A stretch of 6,356 bases of DNA from Verrucomicrobiales bacterium (GTDB lineage Bacteria > Verrucomicrobiota > Verrucomicrobiia > Verrucomicrobiales > DEV007), in contig PAPL01000072.1 of the NCBI GenBank assembly GCA_002708885.1, positions 1 to 6,356 of the forward strand, written 5' to 3'. Under the pieces are notes generated by a model. That model saw only the letters and a list, made by a program, of their open reading frames with translations. It did no database searches and was not told the origin of the DNA. The translations under genes were made by a program, and so were the position numbers. This document shows, piece by piece, positions 1-5,478 of the stretch (its first letter is position 1; every line of letters begins with the position of its first letter).

Positions 1-1
1 T

Positions 2-88
2 AAGCCAGAGCCTAAGCCAGAGCCTAAGCCAGAGCCTAAGCCAGAGCCTAAGCCAGAGCCTAAGCCAGAGCCTAAGCCTAAGCCAGAG
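2..88 (+). repeat. 12-bp coding tandem repeat encoding (KPEP)n
   Basis: Six perfect head-to-tail copies of AAGCCAGAGCCT run from nt 2 to 73, followed by a degenerate tail (AAG CCT AAG CCA GAG) up to 88. The array reaches the left window edge, so its true copy number is unknown. The unit is four codons, so gain or loss of copies keeps the reading frame. Every copy uses the same synonymous codons, which points to recent expansion or homogenisation by replication slippage or recombination rather than selection on protein sequence alone. The product is an extended, alternately charged Pro-rich linker like those of TonB and other envelope-spanning proteins. Confidence 0.95.
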
Positions 89-1021
89 TTTGAAAAGGGC
101 GCTAAGACTGGAGAGGGAGAGGGGCAGTTTCAAGTCATTCGCAATTGGCCCGTTTATCCTGAAGGTAAGGGTCTAGGAAGTCTTCACGGTGATATGGCCG
201 CGGACAGTAAAGGGAAAGTATACATTGCTACTGGAGGGCAGATTCAAATCATTGATGCTGACGGCAATTACGAGGGGGACTTTAAAACTGCCGACGGTAA
301 AGTCTTTCAGGGCGTTCATGGCATGAAGGTTCGTGTCATCGGTAATGAAGAGGTTCTACTTGGTGCTATGCCGGGAAAGAAAAGAGTCTTTGCTGTTAAA
401 TTGGATGGAACTGTTCTTTGGCAAATCGTTGGCCCTCCGAAAGTGGACGGCATGTATGCTCACATCAAAGAGTATAACCCTACTGACTTAGATGTGTCTT
501 CTGATGGAACAATTTATATTGTGGATGGATACGGTAAGTCGTTTGTCCATGTTTACGATAAGGACCAGAAGCACCTCAAAACTTTTGGAGGTAAAGGAAA
601 AGAGGATGGAAAATTTAATACGTGCCATAATATTCTAGTCGATAACCGTTCGGAGGAACCAACCCTTCTCATTAGTGACAGGGAAAATAACCGGTTACAA
701 TTGCATGCGATGGACGGTTCGTTTATCAGGACAATAGACGCTGAGTTGCGTCAGCCCTGCGCTGCGGATATACATGGTGATTTACTTGCTGTGGGCGAAC
801 TGGGTGGGCGTCTTTCTCTTTATGACAAGGATAACAAGCTCATTTCGAGGCTCGGAGATGAACCTTCTGACAGAGCAAAGGGTAATGGTGCTAAGCCAGA
901 AGACTGGGTAGAAGGAGCCCTAGTTGCAGTGCATGGCTGCACCTTTGATTCTAAGGGTGACCTTTATGCGCAGGAATGGAACCGGTTCGGAAGACTCACT
1001 AAATATACCAAAGTTAAGTAA
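2..1021 (+). CDS. KPEP-linker plus six-bladed NHL beta-propeller protein, PAL-like (5' end outside window)
   Basis: The frame is open from the first complete codon at nt 2 to TAA at 1019-1021, giving 339 visible residues; the start is upstream of the window. The ATG at 194 is internal, because continuous sense coding, including the linker, precedes it. Visible residues 1-29 are a Lys-Pro-Glu-Pro linker. Residues about 62-339 divide into six NHL-like blades (about 62-94, 105-143, 157-197, 205-246, 249-286, 309-339). Signatures such as YIVDGYGKSFVHVYD, FNTCHNILVD and DRENNRLQLH closely resemble the peptidyl-alpha-hydroxyglycine alpha-amidating lyase (PAL) propeller. H106 (VHGM), H209 (TCHN) and H311 (VHGC) fall where PAL has zinc-binding histidines, although this alignment was made by eye. 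The Pro-rich linker suggests an extracytoplasmic or envelope-spanning protein, which is inference. Amidating activity is not shown; the protein may be a structural or binding propeller. The family call is firm for NHL and moderate for PAL-like. Confidence 0.85.
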   Translation, partial: KPEPKPEPKPEPKPEPKPEPKPEPKPKPEFEKGAKTGEGEGQFQVIRNWPVYPEGKGLGSLHGDMAADSKGKVYIATGGQIQIIDADGNYEGDFKTADGKVFQGVHGMKVRVIGNEEVLLGAMPGKKRVFAVKLDGTVLWQIVGPPKVDGMYAHIKEYNPTDLDVSSDGTIYIVDGYGKSFVHVYDKDQKHLKTFGGKGKEDGKFNTCHNILVDNRSEEPTLLISDRENNRLQLHAMDGSFIRTIDAELRQPCAADIHGDLLAVGELGGRLSLYDKDNKLISRLGDEPSDRAKGNGAKPEDWVEGALVAVHGCTFDSKGDLYAQEWNRFGRLTKYTKVK

Positions 1022-1045
1022 AGGCACCGGGATCTTAGTCTTTAA

Positions 1046-1210
1046 TCAAGGCGATTCTTCCTCATCTGGACTTTTGTTCTGTTGAGCTTTGCAGTATTCA
1101 TCTGCTTTGACTAATAACTCATAGGCTTCATCAATGGTTTCATACCATCCTTCGTTTTTGCGAAGCAGAGCTGCGATCTTGGCTACATCAACTGGGTCAG
1201 GAAAAGACAT
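1046..1210 (-). CDS. small hypothetical protein, 54 residues
   Basis: On the minus strand an ATG at 1210 opens a frame that ends with TGA at 1048-1046. The product begins MSFPDPVDVAKIAALLRK and ends QNKSPDEEESP. An in-frame TAA lies four codons upstream, so this ATG is the most upstream possible ATG. A GAGGAG sits at 1231-1236, about 20 nt before the start, which is too far for an ordinary ribosome binding site. The composition looks like a real soluble protein: residues about 7-43 should form two amphipathic helices (KIAALLRK and TIDEAYELLVKADEYC), and the tail is acidic. No signal peptide or membrane segment is present. The gene is convergent with the propeller gene, with stops 24 bp apart. 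I do not recognise the family and assign no function. Coding status is inferred from protein-like composition and the clean boundaries. Confidence 0.6.
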   Translation of the reverse strand: MSFPDPVDVAKIAALLRKNEGWYETIDEAYELLVKADEYCKAQQNKSPDEEESP

Positions 1211-1312
1211 GCTTTTTTATACACAAGCAACTCCTCTAACCCAAATAAAAAAAGATTATTCATGCAGTAGTGGAATGTTTCTAATGATGAATTGTTGCTG
1301 TTTTTTGTCGAA

Positions 1313-1909
1313 TCACTTCAAAGTTTCATCATAGGAATTTACAGAGTGGCCCTTACTGTTCCAGTACTTCCCAGAAATCTGTTTGCCATCCATGTAGTTA
1401 ACCTCGCTCCTCTTCTGTCCATTTTCATGCCAGCTTGTAAATAGACCATCCTGTTTGCCTTCTTTATAATTTTCCTCACTGCGCTTCTGCCCATTTTTAT
1501 ACCAATAAATATTGGGTCCATCCCTCCTTCCGTTCTTGGAGTTAATTTCAAAGTACTTCTTGCCGTTATTCAGCCACATTATATTTGAGCCATGAAGTTT
1601 ACCATCCTTGTAGTTCATTTTCTGCATTATATTCCCGTCCTTATACCAAAAAGTTTTTAGTCCATCAGACTTGCCGTTCGCATAGGATTCTTCCGATTTC
1701 CTCTGGCCGCTTTGGTAAGATGAGAAAACTTTACCTGTGTAAGGGGTGTCTGATCCGTTAAGATATAATGTGCCGTTAATTTTTACTGTTCGTTCTTCAG
1801 TAGCGCCATTTATTTGAGGCCTATTTTCAATGGGAAGGTCTTGTTTGTCACTGCCGCATCCAAGGAAAATTAGAGCTATGGGAAAGAGTGGCGGTAAGAG
1901 CTTATTCAC
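1313..1909 (-). CDS. MORN_2/YwqK-like repeat lipoprotein
   Basis: The product has 198 residues. The start is GTG at 1909; an in-frame TAA lies four codons upstream, so no earlier start is possible. Residues 1-17 form a short positively charged, hydrophobic signal ending FLG-C18. This is a slightly atypical lipobox, and the following GSD and polar linker fit a lipoprotein. Residues about 58-192 are built of 24-residue units of the type 'NYKDGKxDGxxxxWYxNGQKRSE': one partial unit, four complete units (74-97, 98-121, 122-145, 146-169) and a decayed last unit. This pattern is characteristic of the MORN_2 repeat found in YwqK-family proteins, which are often annotated as antitoxins in Bacillus. 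In exported forms like this one the role is unknown, and toxin neutralisation should not be assumed, since no toxin-like gene lies next to it. No Shine-Dalgarno sequence is obvious. It lies 102 bp from the small gene and 107 bp from the next minus-strand gene. Confidence 0.85.
   Translation of the reverse strand: MNKLLPPLFPIALIFLGCGSDKQDLPIENRPQINGATEERTVKINGTLYLNGSDTPYTGKVFSSYQSGQRKSEESYANGKSDGLKTFWYKDGNIMQKMNYKDGKLHGSNIMWLNNGKKYFEINSKNGRRDGPNIYWYKNGQKRSEENYKEGKQDGLFTSWHENGQKRSEVNYMDGKQISGKYWNSKGHSVNSYDETLK
1403..1690 (-). repeat. four complete 72-bp coding repeats (MORN_2 units)
   Basis: Four consecutive 24-codon units encode residues 74-169 of the lipoprotein. Each has the frame Y-x-x-G-K-x-D/H-G near the start, an aromatic W five residues later and a N-G-x-K turn near the end. 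The last two units share QKRSE at their ends, making them the most similar pair and suggesting the most recent duplication. DNA identity is partial, so this is an old protein repeat rather than a recent array. Confidence 0.8.
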
Positions 1910-2016
1910 TTCAAGAATTTAACAGATCACTTGTGCCCGACCAATTAGAAATTCCCTCTTTGATTCTAATATGAAATTCTAGATTCAATCAACTGGCAGC
2001 ATAATGCACCCATGGA

Positions 2017-3048
2017 TCATGGCTTGTGCTTCAGACGGAAAAAGGATCTTCTCCGAGACTTGTCCTGAAAATCGGAAATTGGATGAGTTTCTGAATCACT
2101 GGTAAGAGTGAATGAGCGTGATACCTGCCACTCTTTGAGGTCCGCGCTAGTATGCAGTTCGTAAGTTTCGCCGACTCCTCCGTAGAAAGTGACGCTATTA
2201 TTTTTATAGTCAAAGCTGATGGTGGGATCAATGGAGGTTTGCTGGGGCCGACCATCGCCATAATAACTTGGAGTCCAGATCGATTTAATCTCAAGTACTT
2301 GAGTGCTTGTTCCTGACCATCTGATTGCATTGTCCTGGGCAACGAAAGTGATATATATCCTGTCAGTTTGTGGACTGATCACGTCATTAGCAAATCCATT
2401 ATTCGTTAACTGTAAGTTCAGATCCATTAGTGCATTTTCCAGATTGATTTTCACTTCCCTGAATCCGTTCCCTACATTTCTAGTGATTGCATGACTGAAA
2501 ACTAAATTCTGATTATCTTCCCAAATAGAATGCCAATATGAACCATCATTTTTGCCGATCCATAAATCTAATGTAATGTAACTGTTGCTTTTGTATTGAA
2601 AAATCAAATGGTCCTGATTGTTCTTTGATAAATCTATTCTTGGGCTGACGATATAACTATTAATTACCTGCTGAGTGTATCGAGTGGCATTGCTTGGGAC
2701 GAACGGGTCGATGGATCGCACGCGTAAACCATTTTCACCATCAGGGAATACGGCTCTTTCAAATTTATTTGATGTGACCGTTTTATAATCCTCCCAGACC
2801 AGCGTTGTCGTTTGTTCCCAGATACCTCCCCAGCCGTTTGGCACGCCACCGCCACCGCCGCCTGTCGTGATCCATTCTCCATAATGAATTTGTTTAGATT
2901 GAGTGACTGGTACCCAACCATCCATATCACTGCTCATATCAACTTTGTTCAGTCCTAACTGGATCGCCTCATCATTAGCGTTTGACAGTGGGAGGTGTAT
3001 GAAAAAAAATGCAATACAGATAAAAGTTTGGTGGTAGCGGAAGAACAT
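2017..3048 (-). CDS. secreted protein with jelly-roll-like middle domain and C-terminal STDxxxW-type module
   Basis: The product has 343 residues from an ATG at 3048, with no clear Shine-Dalgarno. Residues 1-24 are a signal peptide with a Phe/Ile-rich core and a plausible cleavage after SNA (24). Residues about 43-85 are rich in Trp and Gly and include a run of six glycines at 63-68. Residues about 130-260 are beta-rich; the stretch 'YIVSPRIDLS...HLIFQYKS...DLWIG' resembles choice-of-anchor/MAM-like jelly-roll domains that bind carbohydrate or protein. Residues about 285-340 (VTFYGGVGETYELHTSADLKEW ... FFRL, shown in part) match the C-terminal module frequent in exported verrucomicrobial proteins. 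No catalytic motif is visible. A perfect inverted repeat lies 22 bp before the start and may control it. The role is probably extracellular or cell-surface binding; the substrate is unknown. Confidence 0.8.
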   Translation of the reverse strand: MFFRYHQTFICIAFFFIHLPLSNANDEAIQLGLNKVDMSSDMDGWVPVTQSKQIHYGEWITTGGGGGGVPNGWGGIWEQTTTLVWEDYKTVTSNKFERAVFPDGENGLRVRSIDPFVPSNATRYTQQVINSYIVSPRIDLSKNNQDHLIFQYKSNSYITLDLWIGKNDGSYWHSIWEDNQNLVFSHAITRNVGNGFREVKINLENALMDLNLQLTNNGFANDVISPQTDRIYITFVAQDNAIRWSGTSTQVLEIKSIWTPSYYGDGRPQQTSIDPTISFDYKNNSVTFYGGVGETYELHTSADLKEWQVSRSFTLTSDSETHPISDFQDKSRRRSFFRLKHKP

Positions 3049-3070
3049 TGGGAAAAATATTAGTAGCGAC

Positions 3071-3091
3071 TATTGTACTAACAGTACAATA
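3071..3091. promoter_or_regulatory. perfect 9-bp inverted repeat, candidate operator
   Basis: TATTGTACT-AAC-AGTACAATA is a perfect palindrome with 9-bp arms and a 3-bp centre. It ends 22 bp upstream of the start codon of the minus-strand secreted-protein gene and lies about 120 bp downstream of the TIM-barrel gene. On the minus strand one arm contains TACAAT, a fair match to a sigma-70 -10 element, so a bound regulator could block the promoter; no good -35 was found at the right spacing. It is AT-rich with no following T-run, so it is not a typical terminator. The regulator is unknown. Confidence 0.45.
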
Positions 3092-3209
3092 ATATAAGTG
3101 CAATAACAATTTCCCGAGTCTGGACCAATGGCTCCTAAAAAAACCACCTAACCTGTTGACTATAAATTAGAGAGGAGATTTGCGGCTTAATTGCTTCTAT
3201 TGTTGAGGC

Positions 3210-4226
3210 CTAGCTCAAATGGCCGCGGGTGACCAAGTTATTAAGCCTTCTTGCCGTTTCCCCTAAACCATCGGCTACGGCTTCACTGTAGGTCCGGCCA
3301 TCAGTAGTATCAATGCCGTGCCCCGAGTCAAGGTTGCGCAATGCTTCGAGTGCAGGGTCCTCGTGATGGAATAATTCAACAAATACAAATTCCAGTTTCC
3401 CGCTCTTTGCCGCCGCGGAAAGCAGTGCTCCGATCCATCCGTCATCAGTTGATAGGCAACCGCGGGTCGTTTTGGCGGAGGCATGAAACATGCTGAATTC
3501 ATCAGAGTCTGCTATTTCACTGATCTTTGACTGATTTTCAGGTATTGACAGTTCAGAGTCTCCGCAATGGGCCGCATCGACCATGACTCTGAAAAACTTG
3601 GAGCCTAGCTCATTGTTGGCGGCCTTAACAACTTCCCAGCACTTGGCGACGTCCGTGAAGGTCTGGAACTCTCCTCCTCTCAAAAATTCGATATGCCAGT
3701 GCTTGATTCCTGCGTCGATGGCCCCGGATTCGTTGACTGCTCTCGTATGCACTTTTGCGTTCTGGGCAACGGCCCTTTCAAAGTCTTCCCCGGTTTTCGG
3801 GGTGGCTCCTTCCTGCATCCATTCTTCAATCGAAGTGGATGCTACCTGTTCTATATTGTATTTCTTTGCGACTTCTAGACCAGCTTTCAGCATTTCAACG
3901 ACCTTTTCCTCATCGTCAGGATTCATTGGGTCAGCTCCGCCAACCATCAGCATCAGGTGCACGGCGAGTCCCAGACCACGTAAGCCGGTAATCATGTCGT
4001 CAGTGTCATTCTCATCGACTCCTGGGAAGACGGTTATCTGAGCACTTCCTATTTTAACAGGAGAGATTTCTGTGAGGTGCTTCATTTCATTGACTACAAT
4101 GAGTTGACCGTCTTCGCCTCTAGGCAGGCGACCTTCTTCATCAGGCACGAGTCCTCCTACGAATTTGATGTGAGTTGGAACAACGCCCAGCTCGACGCTT
4201 GTGTTTAATGTGATTTTTTCAGACAT
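3210..4226 (-). CDS. xylose-isomerase-like TIM-barrel (sugar isomerase/epimerase family) protein
   Basis: The product has 338 residues from an ATG at 4226 to TAG. It is soluble and acidic, with no signal peptide, so it is probably cytoplasmic. The pattern of alternating hydrophobic strands and helices fits a TIM barrel. Four candidate metal ligands occur in the order typical of the AP-endonuclease-2/xylose-isomerase-like superfamily: E180 (HWHIEFL), D217 with H220 (VMVDAAHCGD), H248 (SMFHASAK) and E284 (VFVELFHH). Members isomerise or epimerise sugars or related hydroxy-acids using a divalent metal. The N-terminal 60 residues (THIKFVGGLVPDEEG, PRGEDGQLIVV) are unusual for the family and may form a lid or an extra strand pair. 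The exact substrate cannot be read from sequence. The gene is divergent from the esterase gene and 161 bp from the next minus-strand gene. The fold is fairly likely; the enzyme activity is inference. Confidence 0.7.
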   Translation of the reverse strand: MSEKITLNTSVELGVVPTHIKFVGGLVPDEEGRLPRGEDGQLIVVNEMKHLTEISPVKIGSAQITVFPGVDENDTDDMITGLRGLGLAVHLMLMVGGADPMNPDDEEKVVEMLKAGLEVAKKYNIEQVASTSIEEWMQEGATPKTGEDFERAVAQNAKVHTRAVNESGAIDAGIKHWHIEFLRGGEFQTFTDVAKCWEVVKAANNELGSKFFRVMVDAAHCGDSELSIPENQSKISEIADSDEFSMFHASAKTTRGCLSTDDGWIGALLSAAAKSGKLEFVFVELFHHEDPALEALRNLDSGHGIDTTDGRTYSEAVADGLGETARRLNNLVTRGHLS

Positions 4227-4365
4227 GTTTTATTTTGGATCTGAAGAACTTATCACAAAGAGGTACTAGATGTGAAACCCCAAATTAAGTCGCAAAAGTT
4301 ATTGGAAAAGCGTAAGTTATGGCATTGCCCGGCTTATTTCACTAGCCTTGCAATGAAGTATTAAC
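4227..4365. promoter_or_regulatory. divergent intergenic region between the TIM-barrel and esterase genes
   Basis: These 139 bp separate two divergently transcribed genes and must hold promoters for both unless transcription starts further away. No -35/-10 pair stands out on either strand. A direct repeat, AAGTTATTGG at 4296-4305 and AAGTTATGG at 4314-4322, is spaced 18 bp start to start, so the copies would lie on roughly opposite-to-same faces of the helix depending on pitch. It could be a regulator site or simply lysine-rich coding if the small frame at 4272-4364 is real. Confidence 0.35.
4272..4364 (+). CDS. possible 30-residue upstream peptide of the esterase gene
   Basis: A GTG at 4272 opens a 30-codon frame ending in TAA at 4362-4364. 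This leaves a single base before the GTG start of the esterase at 4366. An AGAGG at about 4259-4263 lies 8 bp before the GTG, a better Shine-Dalgarno than that of most genes in this window. The predicted peptide is basic (KPQIKSQKLLEKRKLWHCP, then AYFTSLAMKY) with no transmembrane segment. The close junction would allow translational coupling to the esterase, whose own binding site is weak. Short open frames of this size are common by chance, so this is only a candidate. Confidence 0.2.
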   Translation: MKPQIKSQKLLEKRKLWHCPAYFTSLAMKY

Positions 4366-5433
4366 GTGAAAAAATTATTTCTCTGTATTTTTTGTTTATT
4401 GCCTTATTTTCAGGCAATTGGTGGGGAAATTGAACTGAATCCAGTCATCGAGGGGGCCGAATTGCAAATTGTCAATCTTGGTTCTGAAGTGGAAATGCGA
4501 TGGTGGGGCGGTGGACATTTAGAGGAATCAACTGATGGTTCGACATGGAATATCGTTTCGACCAAGAGCCCGTTCAGGGTTCCTCTTTCCGGTAAGAACC
4601 TCTATCGTGTGAGGGATCATTGGAAGGGGAGACGCTCAATCACTGTGAATGTTCCGCAATCGTATCGCGACGATGAGTCCTTCCCTCTGTTCCTTCTGCT
4701 CCATGGATTCAGTCAGGGAGCTGACTCATTCGAATCTTATTTCAAGATGAAGCCTTTAGTGGACTCTCATGACATAATACTCGTTAATCCGGAGGGCACT
4801 CGCAATTCACTGGGGCTACCTTTTTGGAATGCTTTTGGGGAGTGCTGTGACATTGAAGAGAGTGGAGTCGATGACTCTTCTTATTTGCGGGGAGTCATTG
4901 AGGCCGTACGAAATAAATTAAATATTGATGAGAGCAGAGTGTACGTTTTGGGGCACTCGAATGGAGGATTCATGGCCTATCAGATGGCATGTGAGCACTC
5001 GGATATCATTGCTGGCATTGTGAGTTTTGCAGGTGGAAGTATTTCAGATAAGGATAGATGCGTGCCAAATAATCCTGTCAGTGTTCTTCAAGTTCATGGT
5101 GTTGTGGATATTGTCGTTCCATACGTTGGTCTTAGTGAACCTTTTGGTGTTCCTTTTGATGGAGCCTTAAATTCAGTGGAGACTTGGGCAGAGTATAATG
5201 GGGTTGGTCCTTTCAATAATGATGTGTTTGCATCATTGAATCTGGTCGCTTTTGATTTCGGCAATGATACTTTGAGAACGAGATCACCGGGGAACGGACA
5301 CGGAGACGTTGAGCTCTGGAGTATTATTAATGGATCTCACGTGCCTCTGCTCACTAACAGTACGGACGGGAAGAGTACTAGACTTGCGGAAATGGCGGTG
5401 GAGTGGCTCTTAAGGAGGTCAAAGTTTGACTAG
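4366..5433 (+). CDS. secreted polyhydroxybutyrate-depolymerase/feruloyl-esterase-like alpha/beta hydrolase (COG3509-like)
   Basis: The product has 355 residues from GTG at 4366; an in-frame TGA at 4354-4356 rules out earlier starts. Residues 1-20 are a signal peptide. Residues about 33-85 carry a small beta module (HLEESTDGSTW ... NLYRVRD) of the kind also found at the C-terminus of the minus-strand secreted protein. Residues about 90-350 are an alpha/beta hydrolase. The oxyanion-hole region is LLLHGFSQGADSF (110-122). The nucleophile is S198 in GHSNGG (196-201). The acid is probably D248 in HGVVDIVVPY, and the histidine is probably H325 in NGSHVPL. The segment WNAFGECCD...VDDSSYLRGVI matches the conserved Cys-Cys/Asp-Asp region of LpqC/PHB-depolymerase-like esterases. 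It probably cleaves esters such as PHB oligomers, feruloyl or acetyl esters outside the cytoplasm; the substrate is not determinable here. All catalytic residues appear intact. Confidence 0.88.
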   Translation: MKKLFLCIFCLLPYFQAIGGEIELNPVIEGAELQIVNLGSEVEMRWWGGGHLEESTDGSTWNIVSTKSPFRVPLSGKNLYRVRDHWKGRRSITVNVPQSYRDDESFPLFLLLHGFSQGADSFESYFKMKPLVDSHDIILVNPEGTRNSLGLPFWNAFGECCDIEESGVDDSSYLRGVIEAVRNKLNIDESRVYVLGHSNGGFMAYQMACEHSDIIAGIVSFAGGSISDKDRCVPNNPVSVLQVHGVVDIVVPYVGLSEPFGVPFDGALNSVETWAEYNGVGPFNNDVFASLNLVAFDFGNDTLRTRSPGNGHGDVELWSIINGSHVPLLTNSTDGKSTRLAEMAVEWLLRRSKFD

Positions 5434-5478
5434 TAGACAGCGTTTTTTTTTGTTTAAATGTGAAATGACCGCTAATTT

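Noticed and set aside
1..88. Tandem repeat as a CRISPR array or intergenic satellite
   Set aside because: The unit is 12 bp with no spacers, is in frame with the downstream propeller gene, and encodes a sensible KPEP linker.
194..196. ATG as the start of the propeller gene
   Set aside because: Sense coding continues upstream in the same frame, including the first strand of blade 1 (LGSLHGD) and the linker, and no Shine-Dalgarno precedes the ATG.
1134..1334. Plus-strand 66-codon open frame
   Set aside because: It overlaps the more protein-like minus-strand 54-residue gene and the end of the MORN_2 gene, and its translation has no family-like pattern.
1944..1970. ATTAGAA ... TTCTAAT inverted repeat as a terminator between minus-strand genes
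   Set aside because: The 7-bp stem is almost all A/T with a 13-base loop and no U-tract after it, so it is too weak to support. Nothing else stands out in 1910-2016.
3127..3150. Plus-strand mini-frame ATG...TAA encoding MAPKKTT
   Set aside because: It is seven codons long with no ribosome binding site, so chance is the simplest explanation.
3583..4041. Plus-strand 152-codon open frame inside the TIM-barrel gene
   Set aside because: It lies wholly antisense to a gene with clear domain features, and its Ser/Pro/Thr-rich translation is typical of an antisense shadow.
5418..5451. GTCAAAGTTTGAC palindrome and nine-T run as a terminator after the esterase gene
   Set aside because: The palindrome has a one-base centre and lies 12 bp before the T-run, so no stem abuts the T-tract. 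Read-through into the cytochrome gene remains possible.
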